Counted from the first letter of the stretch, positions 22,788 through 33,592 are shown. The stretch is DNA of 64,000 bases from Paraburkholderia caballeronis (GCF_900104845.1 NZ_FNSR01000001.1:806001-870000), one strand, 5' to 3'. Numbers and translations are program-made. The notes: generated by a model from the letters alone, not told the origin.

Positions 22788-24193
22788 GCGTCGGTCGCGC
22801 CGAGCACTTCGGCGACGCTGGTTGTCCCGTCGCGCACGCGCGTCAGCGCGGCGTCGCGCAGTGTCCCAACGCGCTCGGTGCGCGCGTGACGCGCGATTTC
22901 CTGGGCGCTGGCCTTGCGGACGATCAGTTCGCGCATCGCGTCGGATACCGGCATCACCTCGTGAATGCCGACGCGGCCGCGATAGCCGATTCCGTGGCAC
23001 GCGTCGCAGCCGACAGGAAGATACGGCCGCCACCCGGTCGACGCGCCTTCGCCATGCGCCAGCGCCTCCAAGGTCGCGGCGGAATCGTCGGCCGGCGCGC
23101 GGCAGACGGTGCACAGCCGCCGCACCAGCCGCTGCGCGGTGACGAGCCGCAGCGCGGCCGCGAGGTTGTACGGCTCGACGCCGATGTCGATCAGCCGCGC
23201 GATCGCCGCGGGCGCGTCGTTCGTATGCAGCGTCGACAGCACCAGATGGCCGGTCTGCGCGGCCTTCACCGCGACGTCGGCGGTTTCCTCGTCGCGGATC
23301 TCGCCGACCATGATGACGTCCGGGTCCTGGCGCAGGAACGCGCGCAGCGCGACCGCGAATGTGAGGCCCGCCTTGTCGCGCACGTTGACCTGGTTGATGC
23401 CGGTTAGCTGGATTTCCGCGGGGTCTTCCACCGAGCACAGGTTGCGCGACTCACTGTTCAACATTTGCAGGAAGCAGTACAGCGACAGCGTCTTGCCGCT
23501 GCCGGTCGGCCCGGTCACCAGCACGAGGCCGTGCGGCGCGCGGATCGCGTCGGCGACCGTGCCGCACTGCGCGTCGTCGAGTCCGAGCGCCGCGAGCGAC
23601 AGGTCCGCCGGCAGTGCTTCGAGCCGCCGCAGCACGAGTTTTTCGCCGAACAGTGTCGGCAGCGAACTCACGCGGTAGTCGTCGGGGCCTTTCGCCGTCG
23701 TTCCCGATGCGAGCCGCAGACGGCCGTCCTGCGGCACACGGCGCTCCGCGATGTCCATGCGCGCGAGCACCTTGATGCGCGTGACGAACGCGTCGCGCAG
23801 ATGCGCCGGCGGCCGCGCGATCTCGTGTAGCACGCCGTCGATGCGCAGGCGGATGCGCCAGCCGTGTTCGAACGGTTCGACGTGCAGGTCCGAAGCGTTG
23901 CGCAGCGACGCTTCGCGTAGCGTGTCGGTGAGCAGTCTGACGGCCGGCGCGTTTTCCGCCTGCGCGGCGGGCGGCGGCGCATGGCCTGGATCGAAGGGTG
24001 AAAAGCCGGTCGCGCGCGCCGCAGCGGCGGGCGCAGGCGGGCGAAGTGGGGACCCGCCCGGTTCGCCGTCATCGACGGTGGCGGGAAAAAGCAGCGGGGA
24101 GCGCGACGAAAAAGCCGGCATCGGATCGCGGCGCGAGGCCGTCCATGCGAACGAGACGGCTCGATCATCGAACGGCGCGCGCCGCGGCGCCAT
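22784..24193 (-). CDS. pilB: PilB / GspE-type pilus assembly ATPase
   Basis: Hexameric cytoplasmic ATPase driving pilus extension. The 469-residue product has N2-type and RecA-like domains, Walker A GPTGSGKT (228-235), the Asp box VSSLPTLFGEKLVLRR, Walker B-like PDVIMVGEIRDEETA, a His box (TLHTNDAP) and two CxxC pairs (CTVC, CDAC) of the zinc element. It is clearly shorter than canonical PilB (about 560-570), because the N-terminal regulatory domain is replaced by about 80 Pro/Ala-rich residues. ATG 24121 (MPAFSS) is an alternative start. Confidence 0.93.
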   Translation of the reverse strand: MAPRRAPFDDRAVSFAWTASRRDPMPAFSSRSPLLFPATVDDGEPGGSPLRPPAPAAAARATGFSPFDPGHAPPPAAQAENAPAVRLLTDTLREASLRNASDLHVEPFEHGWRIRLRIDGVLHEIARPPAHLRDAFVTRIKVLARMDIAERRVPQDGRLRLASGTTAKGPDDYRVSSLPTLFGEKLVLRRLEALPADLSLAALGLDDAQCGTVADAIRAPHGLVLVTGPTGSGKTLSLYCFLQMLNSESRNLCSVEDPAEIQLTGINQVNVRDKAGLTFAVALRAFLRQDPDVIMVGEIRDEETADVAVKAAQTGHLVLSTLHTNDAPAAIARLIDIGVEPYNLAAALRLVTAQRLVRRLCTVCRAPADDSAATLEALAHGEGASTGWRPYLPVGCDACHGIGYRGRVGIHEVMPVSDAMRELIVRKASAQEIARHARTERVGTLRDAALTRVRDGTTSVAEVLGATDA

Positions 24194-24205
24194 TCGGCCG
24201 GACGG

Positions 24206-25525
24206 CTAACGGCCCGGCAGCAGCTTCTTTGCCTTGCCGAGCGCGCCGGTGCGCTGCTTCGCGCCCGGCTGGAACAGCTTCACCGTGCGCACCGACTGGT
24301 CGTCGCTGCGCAGCACTTCGAGCTTCACGTCGCCGATCTGCACGCAGACGTCGCCTTCCGGAATTTCCTCCAGCACTTCGAGGATCAACCCGTTCAGCGT
24401 CTTCGGCCCGTCGGTCGGCAGCGTCAGATGCAGCCAGCGGTTCAGTTCGCGCAGCGGCATGCTGCCCGGCACGATGCATTCGCCTTCGTCGTTCCAGCCG
24501 CCGCGGCCGGTGCCGCTGCGCGGCAGCGTCGTCGTGAACTCGCCGATCAGTTCCTCGATGATGTCCTCGGGCGTCACGAGCCCCTGCAACTCGCCGTATT
24601 CGTTGACGACGAGCGCGAGCCGGTGGCGGCTCTCCTGGAAATACTGCAACTGCTGATACACCGGCGTGCCGGTCGGCACGAAGTACGGCTCCGCGAGCAG
24701 TTCGCGCAGCGTCTCGCGTTCGAGGTCCTGATTGTGCAGCGACGCGAGCGTCTTGCGCACGTGCAGCACGCCGAGCACGCGGTCGATGTCGCCCTGATAG
24801 ACGATCAGCCGGTTGTGATAGCAGGTTTCGAGCTGATGCAGGATGTCGTCGAGCGGCGCGCCGAAGTCGAGCGCCTCGATCCGGCGGCGTGGAATCATCA
24901 CGTCGTCGACGGTGATGTTTTCGAGGTCGAACAGGTTCAGCAGGATGCTGCGGTGTTTCGTCGGCATGAAGCTGCCGGATTCGAGCACGATTGTGCGCAG
25001 TTCCTCGGTGGACAGCCGCTGGTCGTTCGTCTTGTGCGTGTTGATGTGCAGAATGCGCAGCAGGCCGTTCGCGAACAGGTTCACGAACCAGACGACCGGT
25101 TTCGTCACGCGCATCAACGGCGCGATCAGCAGGCTCGCCGGCAGCGCGATCTTTTCCGGATAGGTGGCGCCGACGATCTTCGGCGTGATTTCCGCGAACA
25201 CGATGATCAGGAACGCGACGATGCCCGTCGCGACCGACAGCACGACGTTGTCATGGCCGAACGTGTGCAGCGCGATCGACGTCGTCAGGACCGGGATGAT
25301 CGTATTGAACAGGTTATTGCCGATCAGGATCACCGACAGCAGCAGATCGGTGCGGGCGAGCAGTTTCTGCGTGGTTTTGGCGCCGAGCGCGCCGTGACTG
25401 GCGAGGTACTTCAGGCGGTGGCGGTTCAGCGCCATCATCGCCGTTTCCGAGATGGAGAAGAAGCTGGAGCAGACGAGAAGCAGAAAGACGGCGCAGACCT
25501 GCGCCCATAAGGGAAGTTGTTCCAC
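24206..25525 (-). CDS. CorC/HlyC-type membrane protein (CNNM-CBS, YfjD-like)
   Basis: Member of the CNNM/CorB-like family linked to Mg2+/Co2+ transport or resistance. The 439-residue protein has an N-terminal DUF21 membrane domain with about four hydrophobic segments (the first LWAQVCAVFLLLVCSSFFS). Two CBS modules follow (MIPRRRIEALD and LVVNEYGELQGLVTPEDIIEEL) and then a C-terminal CorC_HlyC domain from about residue 345. It is first in the minus-strand run, 12 bases before pilB. The ion specificity is not decidable here. Confidence 0.93.
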   Translation of the reverse strand: MEQLPLWAQVCAVFLLLVCSSFFSISETAMMALNRHRLKYLASHGALGAKTTQKLLARTDLLLSVILIGNNLFNTIIPVLTTSIALHTFGHDNVVLSVATGIVAFLIIVFAEITPKIVGATYPEKIALPASLLIAPLMRVTKPVVWFVNLFANGLLRILHINTHKTNDQRLSTEELRTIVLESGSFMPTKHRSILLNLFDLENITVDDVMIPRRRIEALDFGAPLDDILHQLETCYHNRLIVYQGDIDRVLGVLHVRKTLASLHNQDLERETLRELLAEPYFVPTGTPVYQQLQYFQESRHRLALVVNEYGELQGLVTPEDIIEELIGEFTTTLPRSGTGRGGWNDEGECIVPGSMPLRELNRWLHLTLPTDGPKTLNGLILEVLEEIPEGDVCVQIGDVKLEVLRSDDQSVRTVKLFQPGAKQRTGALGKAKKLLPGR

Positions 25526-25681
25526 GCGGCGTGAAATGAGTGAGAGCGGATGAGGAGACTATAGCAGAGGGTGTTACGGTGCCAGAACGGCTTGTGCGTG
25601 GGCCTGGGCGCGAAATCGCGAGGGCGCGGGAGCCGGCCGATTCAGTGTTTTGTGGGCGGAGATCAGGCGAAAGCGGGCGAA

Positions 25682-25712
25682 AAAAAACCGCGCAGTGCAT
25701 GCGCGGTTTTTT
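25682..25712 (-). terminator. Strong intrinsic terminator after tRNA-Pro
   Basis: A 13-base perfect stem (25682-25694 with 25700-25712), five-base loop, with A/T tails on both sides so that either strand has a U run. It lies nine bases past the 3' end of the tRNA. Confidence 0.93.
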
Positions 25713-25720
25713 CAAAATTC

Positions 25721-25797
25721 TGGTCGGGGTGAGAGGATTCGAACCTCCGGCCTCTACGTCCCGAACGTAGCGCTCTACCAGGCTAAGCTACACCCCG
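25721..25797 (-). tRNA. tRNA-Pro (anticodon CGG)
   Basis: A 77-base cloverleaf including an encoded CCA end. The acceptor arm is CGGGGTG paired with CACCCCG, the T arm has GGTTCGAATCC, and the anticodon arm CTACG/CGTAG encloses TTCGGGA, giving anticodon CGG that reads CCG codons. Same-strand ispB lies 38 bases upstream, and a strong terminator follows directly. Confidence 0.97.
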
Positions 25798-25825
25798 AAT
25801 TCTACTGCTGGACTCCCCGGCTCAT

Positions 25826-25845
25826 TCAGTCTTGTTCAAGACTGA
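25826..25845. repeat. Hairpin at the ispB stop codon
   Basis: An eight-base perfect inverted repeat (25826-25833 with 25838-25845) and four-base loop spans the ispB stop codon. There is no U run, so ispB transcription may continue into tRNA-Pro. Confidence 0.5.
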
Positions 25846-26828
25846 CGCGTCGTTGAGTAAGAACATAATTCTAGCAGGCTATCTTTGTAGATGGAAGAGG
25901 GAAACGAAGAAATCGCATCCGCCGCCGCCTGCGCCTCGGCCTTCGCGCATTGAAGCGTGTGGTCGAGCGCGCCCGAACGGGTGATCGCCTGGAAAATCTC
26001 GTCGAAGCGCGTCGTGCCGCCTTGTTCGATCGCGTCGCGCGCGAGCGCCGCTTCCGCCGGCGTGCCGTGCTCGATCAGCCAGATCAGCGGCAGCGTCGGT
26101 TTGCCTTCGCGCAGGTCGTCGCCCGCGTTTTTGCCCATCGATTCAGCCGTGCCCGTGTAGTCGAGCCAGTCGTCCATGATCTGGAACGCGGTGCCGATGC
26201 GCCGGCCGAACTCGGCGGCGGCTTCCTCGGTGCGCGCGTCCGAGCCGGACAGCACCGCGCCCAGCTGCGCCGCCGCCTCGAACAGCTTCGCGGTCTTGTA
26301 GCGGATCACCTGCATGTAGCGCGCCTCGTCCACGTCGGCGTCGTGCATGTTCAGCAGTTGCAGCACTTCGCCTTCGGAGATGATGTTCGTCGCTTCCGAC
26401 AGGATCTCCATCACGCGCATCTTGCCGACGCCGACCATCATCTGGAACGAGCGCGAATACAGAAAGTCGCCGACCAGCACGCTCGCCGCGTTGCCGAACA
26501 GCGCGTTCGCGGTCTGCCGGCCGCGCCGCAGGTCGGACTCGTCGACGACGTCGTCGTGCAGCAGCGTCGCCGTGTGGATGAACTCGATCACGGCCGCCAG
26601 TTCGTAGCGGTGCGCGCTGCGGTCGCCGAGCGCGCCCGACACGAGCAGCAGCAGCGCCGGACGCAGACGCTTGCCGCCCGCACCGATGATGTACTCGGAA
26701 ATCTGGTTGATCAGCATCACCTCCGACGCCAGACGCTGGCGGATGACACGGTTCACCTGTTCCATGTCATCGGCGATCGGGGCAAGCAGGGCTGCGGCGT
26801 TGGGGGCGGAAGTGGCGGTGGACGACAT
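25836..26828 (-). CDS. ispB: IspB, octaprenyl diphosphate synthase
   Basis: Trans-long-chain prenyl transferase making the ubiquinone-8 side chain. The 330-residue product shows the first Asp-rich motif LLHDDVVDESD (D92, D93, D96) with downstream LRRGR and the second motif IMDDWLDY (D219, D220, D223). GKRLRPAL (residues 52-59) binds the substrate diphosphate. The start is ATG 26828. It is divergent from rplU, as in E. coli where ispB also neighbours rplU-rpmA. The chain length of eight is a family inference. Confidence 0.95.
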   Translation of the reverse strand: MSSTATSAPNAAALLAPIADDMEQVNRVIRQRLASEVMLINQISEYIIGAGGKRLRPALLLLVSGALGDRSAHRYELAAVIEFIHTATLLHDDVVDESDLRRGRQTANALFGNAASVLVGDFLYSRSFQMMVGVGKMRVMEILSEATNIISEGEVLQLLNMHDADVDEARYMQVIRYKTAKLFEAAAQLGAVLSGSDARTEEAAAEFGRRIGTAFQIMDDWLDYTGTAESMGKNAGDDLREGKPTLPLIWLIEHGTPAEAALARDAIEQGGTTRFDEIFQAITRSGALDHTLQCAKAEAQAAADAISSFPSSIYKDSLLELCSYSTTRQS

Positions 26829-26961
26829 GATGGGAAAAAGGGGTATTGCCGCGGATTATAAGGCGAATCGGCGCGGTCCCGGATGCCGCCCCACGCGCTG
26901 GCGGCGCAGCCGCGCCGTGTGCCGGCCGGCGCAGGCCCATGGGTTCGTCGTGCGGATGGTT

Positions 26962-26990
26962 TTGACTTGACAGCTAACTCTATGTATAAT
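26962..26990 (+). promoter_or_regulatory. Sigma-70 promoter of rplU-rpmA
   Basis: TTGACT (26962-26967), a 17-base spacer and TATAAT (26985-26990): nearly perfect consensus. The predicted transcription start is near 26997, giving a leader of about 50 bases before rplU. Confidence 0.85.
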
Positions 26991-26996
26991 CACGGG

Positions 26997-27021
26997 TTTC
27001 CGACGCGTTGTGTGTCGGGAA
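26997..27021 (+). promoter_or_regulatory. Leader stem-loop at the 5' end of the rplU mRNA
   Basis: An eight-pair stem with one G-U pair (26997-27004 with 27014-27021) and nine-base loop begins at the predicted transcription start. Such a 5' stem may stabilise the mRNA or take part in L21 autoregulation; both are inference. Confidence 0.4.
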
Positions 27022-27045
27022 AACGAATCCAGAGTGAGGTTTTCA

Positions 27046-27357
27046 ATGTACGCGGTCATAAAAACCGGCGGCAAGCAGTACAAGGTTGCCGTTGGCGAAA
27101 AACTTAAAGTAGAACAGATACCGGCAGACATTGACGCAGAAATCACGCTCGACCAGGTTCTCGCAGTGGGCGAAGGCGAATCGATTAAGTTCGGTACGCC
27201 GCTGGTCAGTGGGGCTTCCGTCAAGGCTACCGTCGTGTCGCACGGACGTCATGCAAAAGTGACCATCTTCAAGATGCGTCGCCGGAAGCACTACCAGAAG
27301 CATGGCGGCCACCGCCAGAACTACACCGAACTGCGCATCGACGCGATCAACGCGTAA
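27046..27357 (+). CDS. rplU: Ribosomal protein L21
   Basis: 23S rRNA-binding protein of the large subunit. It is 103 residues, exactly the E. coli length, starting [14 protein letters not shown] at ATG 27046. It has the conserved [19 protein letters not shown] segment near its C terminus. It is driven by the strong promoter at 26962-26990 and lies 26 bases before rpmA, the universal rplU-rpmA pair. Confidence 0.98.
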   Translation: MYAVIKTGGKQYKVAVGEKLKVEQIPADIDAEITLDQVLAVGEGESIKFGTPLVSGASVKATVVSHGRHAKVTIFKMRRRKHYQKHGGHRQNYTELRIDAINA

Positions 27358-27383
27358 GCGCAACACGGTAAAGGAGCAAACAA

Positions 27384-27647
27384 ATGGCACACAAAAAGGC
27401 AGGCGGGTCGTCACGCAACGGCCGCGATTCCGAGTCGAAACGACTGGGCGTGAAGGTGTTCGGCGGCCAGGCGATCCTGGCGGGCGGCATCATCGTGCGC
27501 CAGCGCGGCACGCGTATGCATGCCGGCGACAACGTCGGCATCGGCAAGGACCACACGCTGTACGCGCTGGTCGACGGCCACGTCACGTTCTCGATCAAGG
27601 GCGCAGCGAAGAAGCACCTGGTCAACGTCGTTCCGGCAGCAGCCTGA
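27384..27647 (+). CDS. rpmA: Ribosomal protein L27
   Basis: Large-subunit protein whose N-terminal tail reaches the peptidyl transferase centre. It is 87 residues and begins [16 protein letters not shown], the uncleaved proteobacterial type. The [15 protein letters not shown] and [12 protein letters not shown] motifs are typical. AGGAG at 27372-27376 precedes its ATG. A terminator with some read-through potential separates it from obgE. Confidence 0.98.
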   Translation: MAHKKAGGSSRNGRDSESKRLGVKVFGGQAILAGGIIVRQRGTRMHAGDNVGIGKDHTLYALVDGHVTFSIKGAAKKHLVNVVPAAA

Positions 27648-27692
27648 GTCTTTACCAGGCACGCTCGCAGTCGACGCAAACCCGACGCAAGG

Positions 27693-27722
27693 AGGGCCCC
27701 GCGAAGTTTGCGGGGCCTTTTT
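27693..27722 (+). terminator. Intrinsic terminator after rpmA
   Basis: An eight-base GC stem (27695-27702 with 27710-27717), extended by A-U/G-U pairs, has a seven-base loop and is followed by TTTTT. It lies about 46 bases after rpmA and would reduce transcription into obgE. Confidence 0.88.
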
Positions 27723-27819
27723 CTATTTCAGCGGCCGCGTATGGGTGACAGACGCGGGCCGCGTATTGGTCAAGCGGCGCGGCGCGCGGCAAAATAACGG
27801 CATCCACGGGACGGAGTAA

Positions 27820-28941
<1,122 letters not shown>

Positions 28942-29016
28942 CATGCCGCTTGCGGCCGGCGTGCGTTGCGCCGGCTGCCTCACGCGTCATCAAGTCAATC
29001 TGGGAGACCGCGCAGC

Positions 29017-30135
29017 ATGCGTTCCGTCATCGCCGATTCGCGGCGTCTGGTAGTGAAAGTCGGTTCCAGCCTCGTCACGAACGACGGTCGGGGCCTCGAC
29101 CATGCGGCGATCGGGCGGTGGGCCGCGCAGATCGCCGCGTTGCGCGCGCAGGCGAAGGAAGTCGTGCTGGTCAGCTCCGGCGCGATTGCCGAAGGGATGC
29201 AGCGGCTCGGCTGGAGCCGCCGGCCGCGCGAGATCGACGAACTGCAGGCCGCGGCGGCGGTCGGCCAGATGGGGCTCGCGCAGGTGTACGAGAGTCGCTT
29301 CGCGGAGCACGGCATCCGTACCGCGCAGATCCTGCTCACGCATGCGGACCTCGCGGATCGCGAACGCTACCTGAACGCGCGCTCGACGCTGCTGACGCTG
29401 CTGCGCCTCGGCGTCGTGCCGATCATCAACGAGAACGACACCGTCGTCACCGACGAGATCAAGTTCGGCGACAACGACACGCTCGGCGCGCTGGTCGCGA
29501 ACCTGATCGAAGGCGATGCGCTCGTGATTCTCACCGATCAGAGCGGCCTCTACACGGCCGATCCGCGCAAGGATCCGGCCGCGACGCTCGTGCGCGAGGC
29601 CGATGCGGGCGCGCCGGAACTCGAAGCGATGGCCGGCGGCGCGGGATCGAGCCTCGGCCGCGGCGGCATGCTGACGAAGATTCTCGCCGCGAAGCGCGCA
29701 GCGCATAGCGGCGCGAACACCGTGATCGCGAGCGGGCGCGAGCCGGAGGTGCTGGCGCGGCTCGCGTCGGGCGAGGCGATCGGCACGCAGCTGATCGCCC
29801 GGACCGCGCGGATGGCCGCGCGCAAGCAGTGGATGGCCGATCACCTGCAGGTGCGCGGCCACGTCGTGATCGACGCCGGCGCGACGCAGAAGCTGACCGC
29901 CGAAGGCAAGAGCCTGCTGCCGATCGGCGTGATCGGCGTGCAGGGCGCGTTCGCGCGCGGCGAGGTGATCGCGTGCCTGAACGGCGACGGCGTCGAGGTC
30001 GCGCGCGGCCTCACGAACTACAGCAGCGCGGAGACGAAGCTGATCCAGCGGCGTCCGAGCGGCGAGATCGAAACGGTGCTCGGCTACATGCTGGAGCCGG
30101 AGCTGATTCACCGGGACAACCTGGTGATCGTCTGA
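29017..30135 (+). CDS. proB: ProB, glutamate 5-kinase
   Basis: First enzyme of proline synthesis, phosphorylating glutamate, normally feedback-inhibited by proline. The 372-residue product has an amino-acid-kinase domain ([42 protein letters not shown]) and a C-terminal PUA domain from about residue 280 ([11 protein letters not shown]). The start is ATG 29017 ([10 protein letters not shown]); an earlier in-frame start adds non-conserved residues. It follows obgE by 75 bases, as in many beta-proteobacteria. No proA is in the window. Confidence 0.96.
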   Translation: MRSVIADSRRLVVKVGSSLVTNDGRGLDHAAIGRWAAQIAALRAQAKEVVLVSSGAIAEGMQRLGWSRRPREIDELQAAAAVGQMGLAQVYESRFAEHGIRTAQILLTHADLADRERYLNARSTLLTLLRLGVVPIINENDTVVTDEIKFGDNDTLGALVANLIEGDALVILTDQSGLYTADPRKDPAATLVREADAGAPELEAMAGGAGSSLGRGGMLTKILAAKRAAHSGANTVIASGREPEVLARLASGEAIGTQLIARTARMAARKQWMADHLQVRGHVVIDAGATQKLTAEGKSLLPIGVIGVQGAFARGEVIACLNGDGVEVARGLTNYSSAETKLIQRRPSGEIETVLGYMLEPELIHRDNLVIV

Positions 30136-30163
30136 GCGCGCCGCTTCGGCACGCAATCAAATG

Positions 30164-30200
30164 AAAAGCCGTTCCGGCGTCAGGCCGGAACGGCTTTTTT
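30164..30200. terminator. Bidirectional terminator between proB and the CNP1-like gene
   Basis: A 15-base perfect stem (30164-30178 with 30184-30198) and five-base loop has A and T runs on its two sides. It can terminate both convergent genes. Confidence 0.95.
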
Positions 30201-30226
30201 GTGCGGTGTGCGCCGGCGAGAACCGC

Positions 30227-30787
30227 TCAGTGCATCAGTGACGACTGGGTGCGCCCGTAGCGCAGGTTCTGGACGATGACGGGCGCTTTCCCGGCCGGCA
30301 TCTTGTTCGCGCAGAAGTAGTCCTGATAAAGCACCGAGTGGTACGCATTCAGCGTGCCTTTCTCGATGCGGTCCCAGTCGTTCGCGACGGTCTGGTCCCA
30401 GCCGTCGTGATCCGCGTTCAGGCTCCCGTACAGACGCCATTCGTAGGTGTCGCAGCGGATGCCTTCGTAATTCACGTTGCGCGCGCCGGTCGGCGTCGTG
30501 ATCACGATCGTGTAGCGGACCACGCCGTCGGTGCCGACCGACAGCGACGCCGGATCGATCGCGAACGACAGCGGCGTGTCGTTCGACACGTCGAACGACA
30601 TCAGCTTCGCATTCGGTTGCGGGAGCGGCGGCAGCGACGTCACCTTGTTTTCCGTCCACACGCCCTTGCGGTCGAGCAGGTACGCGAAGTCGCTGTCATC
30701 CTTGTTCGACGGCTGCCGGATGCCCGAGCATGCAGCGAGCAGCACGCCGGCAGCGACGCAGCCGGCGACGAGAGCAAATCGTTTCAA
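30227..30787 (-). CDS. CNP1-like family lipoprotein
   Basis: Predicted outer-membrane or periplasmic lipoprotein of unknown function. The 186-residue product starts at TTG 30787 (MKRFALVAG), chosen because it gives a clean lipoprotein signal ending LLAAC with Cys20 and follows an AAGGA ribosome site. Longer frames upstream are Arg-rich and unlikely. The mature part contains FDVSNDTPLSFAIDP, YEGIRCDTYEWRLYG and a C-terminal DYFCANK, with a Cys pair that might form a disulfide. It is downstream of rppH on the same strand (115 bases). CNP1-like assignment is by recalled family features. Confidence 0.8.
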   Translation of the reverse strand: MKRFALVAGCVAAGVLLAACSGIRQPSNKDDSDFAYLLDRKGVWTENKVTSLPPLPQPNAKLMSFDVSNDTPLSFAIDPASLSVGTDGVVRYTIVITTPTGARNVNYEGIRCDTYEWRLYGSLNADHDGWDQTVANDWDRIEKGTLNAYHSVLYQDYFCANKMPAGKAPVIVQNLRYGRTQSSLMH

Positions 30788-30902
30788 ATTGGTTTTCCTT
30801 CGAAGCACCGGCGCGTCGATTTCGCGCCGCGGAAGCGAAACGCGGCGCGGGTGTTCCCGCGCCGCTCGGCCGCGCGATGCGCGCCGGCCGTCGATCGCCT
30901 GT

Positions 30903-31574
30903 TCAGTCGCGCCCGTCCGGCGCAGGCACGATGATACTCTCCGCCGCGCCGCAATCGTCGTCGATCGACGCATGGTGCGACGGTTCGATCGACACGTCGA
31001 GCGTCACGAGCGTCTGCGTCGCACTCACGCGCGGCTGCGCGACGATGCGCGGATAACGGACGTCGTGACCGTGCGGGCCGGAGCGTTCCGCGCGCGGCAC
31101 GACCCGTCGCAGATAGCGCGACAACTCGGTCAACGCCAGCTGATAGACGTCGCGCTTGAACTCGATGACCGCTTCGAGCGGAACCCAGTATTCGTTCCAG
31201 CGCCACGCGTCGAACTCCGGATGTTCCGTCGCCCGCAGGCAGATGTCGCAGTCGCGTCCCACCATCCTCAGCAGGAACCAGATCTGCTTCTGCCCACGAT
31301 AGTGGCCGCGAACCTCGCGCTTGATGAACTTGTCGGGCACCTCATAGCGCAACCAGTCGCGCGTGCGACCGATGATCTTGACGTGCTCGGGATGCAAGCC
31401 GGTTTCTTCGTGCAACTCCCTATACATTGCCTGCATGGGGGTTTCACCATACTTGATGCCCCCTTGCGGAAACTGCCAGGAATGTTCGCGAACCCGCTTG
31501 CCCCAAAACACCTCGTTGTGCGCGTTCAAGAGGATGATGCCGACGTTCGGGCGAAAGCCTTCACGATCCAGCAT
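30903..31574 (-). CDS. rppH: RppH, RNA pyrophosphohydrolase (NudH)
   Basis: NUDIX enzyme that removes pyrophosphate from the 5' end of mRNAs and starts RNase E-dependent decay. The 223-residue product starts [13 protein letters not shown] at ATG 31574, with AAGG upstream. The NUDIX box is at about residues 38-60 ([11 protein letters not shown] then RELHEETGL), and FPQGG and the downstream [10 protein letters not shown] are RppH-type. The C-terminal about 60 residues are extended relative to the E. coli protein (176 residues). It is divergent from proS. Confidence 0.95.
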   Translation of the reverse strand: MLDREGFRPNVGIILLNAHNEVFWGKRVREHSWQFPQGGIKYGETPMQAMYRELHEETGLHPEHVKIIGRTRDWLRYEVPDKFIKREVRGHYRGQKQIWFLLRMVGRDCDICLRATEHPEFDAWRWNEYWVPLEAVIEFKRDVYQLALTELSRYLRRVVPRAERSGPHGHDVRYPRIVAQPRVSATQTLVTLDVSIEPSHHASIDDDCGAAESIIVPAPDGRD

Positions 31575-31607
31575 ACAACCACCTTCGAATCCTTTAAAAT
31601 TGCTTTG

Positions 31608-31613
31608 ATTATA
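31608..31613 (-). promoter_or_regulatory. Candidate -10 for rppH
   Basis: A perfect TATAAT on the minus strand lies 34 bases upstream of the rppH ATG, placing the start near 31601. No consensus -35 is seen at the right distance. Confidence 0.45.
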
Positions 31614-31824
31614 AACAGATAACGGTCCTGACGCACCGGACGGGCACCAGATTGGAACGATTTGCCGCGAACCAGCGAGAGCCGGTCTCGCGAACGCGGG
31701 CAAGTGTCGGCGCTGCCCGCGCATGCAGTATCGTCACACTGCGTATCGTGCAGGTTCGACAATCCCACCGTTTTACTCGCTTCGGGCGGCCTCTCGCCGG
31801 CCGCCGCTTTTGGAAAATTCTTGA

Positions 31825-33573
31825 ATGAAAGCCTCCCGTTTCTTTATCGGCACCCTGAAGGAAGCGCCCGCCGACGCCGAAATCGTCAGCCACAAATTGA
31901 TGGTCCGCGCGGGCATGATCCGGCGCGTCGCCGGCGGCATCTACAACTATCTGCCGGTCGGGCTGCGTTCGATCCGCAAGGTCGAGCAGATCGTGCGCGA
32001 GGAGATGAACCGCGCGGGCGCAATTGAACTGCTGATGCCGGCGGTGCAGCCGGCCGAGCTGTGGCAGGAGTCGGGGCGCTGGGTCAAATACGGGCCGGAA
32101 CTGCTGCGTTTCAAGGACCGCAAGCAGGCCGATTTCGTGATGGGGCCGACGCACGAGGAGGTCGTCACCGACATCGCGCGCAACCAGATCAAGAGCTATC
32201 GTCAACTGCCGGTGAACTTCTATCAGGTGCAGACGAAGTTCCGCGACGAAATCCGTCCCCGTTTCGGCGTGATGCGCGGGCGCGAGTTCATCATGAAAGA
32301 CGCGTATTCGTTCGACAAGGACGTCGACGGCCTGAAAGAGTCGTACCGGAAGATGTACGACGCGTACACGCGGATCTTCACGCGGCTCGGCCTTGAGTTC
32401 CGCGCGGTCGCGGCCGACAACGGCTCGATCGGCGGCAGCGGCTCGCACGAATTCCACGTGATCGCTGACACCGGCGAGGACGCGATCGCGTATTGCCCGA
32501 CGTCCGAATTCGCCGCGAACGTCGAGGCGGCGGACGCACTGCCGCTGGTCGCCGAACGCGCGGCGCCGACCGAACCGATGCAGAAGGTCGCGACGCCGGG
32601 CGCCGCGAAGTGCGAGGCGGTCGCCGACATGCTGGGGATTCCGCTCGAACGCACGATCAAGTCGATCGTGCTCGCCACCGACAACAACGCGGACAACGAA
32701 GGCGCCGAGCCGACGATCTGGCTGCTGCTGCTGCGCGGCGACCACGACCTGAATGAAATCAAGGTGTCGAAGCAGCCGGGCCTCGCCGACGCGCGCTTCG
32801 CGACCGAAGCGGAGATCGTCGAATGGTTCGGCACGCCGCCCGGTTATCTCGGCCCGATCGGCACGAAGAAGCCGGTCAACGTGATCGCGGATTCGACCGC
32901 CGCGAACATGAGCGACTTCGTCGTCGGTGCGAACGATGCCGGTTATCACATCACCGGCGTCAACTGGGGCCGCGACCTGCCGGAGCCGATCGTCGCGGAC
33001 GTCCGCAACGTGAAGAAGGGCGATCCGTCGCCGGACGGCAAGGGCGTGCTGGACATCTGCCGCGGCATCGAGGTCGGCCACGTGTTCCAGCTCGGCACCC
33101 GCTACTCGGACGCGATGAACGCGACCTTCCTCGACGAGACCGGCAAGCCGCAGCCGATGGTGATGGGCTGTTACGGGATCGGCATCACGCGGATCCTCGG
33201 CGCGGCCATCGAACAGAATTTCGACGACAAGGGCATCATCTGGCCGGAAGCGATCGCGCCGTTCGAGGTCGTGCTGTGCCCGATGGGCTACGACCGCAGC
33301 GAACTCGTGCGCGAGCACGCGGATCGCCTGTACGGTGAACTGGTCGCGGCGGGCATCGACGTGATCCTCGACGATCGCGGCGAGCGGCCGGGCGTGATGT
33401 TCGCGGACTGGGAGCTGATCGGCGTGCCGCACCGGCTCGTGATCGGCGAGCGCGGCCTGAAGGACGGCAAGATCGAGTACCAGGGCCGCCGCGACGCCGA
33501 AGCCACGTTGCTGCCGGCCGGCGACGCCGCGGCGAGCGTCGCGCAGAAGGTCCGCGCGGCGCTCGCGCGCTGA
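31825..33573 (+). CDS. proS: ProS, prolyl-tRNA synthetase
   Basis: Class II synthetase charging tRNA-Pro. It is the bacterial type with an editing (YbaK-like) insertion at about residues 230-385. The 582-residue product begins [15 protein letters not shown]. Class II motifs are seen: [26 protein letters not shown] and [17 protein letters not shown] near residues 110-155, and [17 protein letters not shown] in motif 3. The anticodon-binding domain follows. A small Asn/Asp-rich stretch ([11 protein letters not shown]) in the editing domain appears longer than I recall in relatives. A tRNA-Pro gene is at 25721-25797. Confidence 0.97.
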   Translation: MKASRFFIGTLKEAPADAEIVSHKLMVRAGMIRRVAGGIYNYLPVGLRSIRKVEQIVREEMNRAGAIELLMPAVQPAELWQESGRWVKYGPELLRFKDRKQADFVMGPTHEEVVTDIARNQIKSYRQLPVNFYQVQTKFRDEIRPRFGVMRGREFIMKDAYSFDKDVDGLKESYRKMYDAYTRIFTRLGLEFRAVAADNGSIGGSGSHEFHVIADTGEDAIAYCPTSEFAANVEAADALPLVAERAAPTEPMQKVATPGAAKCEAVADMLGIPLERTIKSIVLATDNNADNEGAEPTIWLLLLRGDHDLNEIKVSKQPGLADARFATEAEIVEWFGTPPGYLGPIGTKKPVNVIADSTAANMSDFVVGANDAGYHITGVNWGRDLPEPIVADVRNVKKGDPSPDGKGVLDICRGIEVGHVFQLGTRYSDAMNATFLDETGKPQPMVMGCYGIGITRILGAAIEQNFDDKGIIWPEAIAPFEVVLCPMGYDRSELVREHADRLYGELVAAGIDVILDDRGERPGVMFADWELIGVPHRLVIGERGLKDGKIEYQGRRDAEATLLPAGDAAASVAQKVRAALAR

Positions 33574-33592
33574 CGGTCACGGGAGCCGCGCG

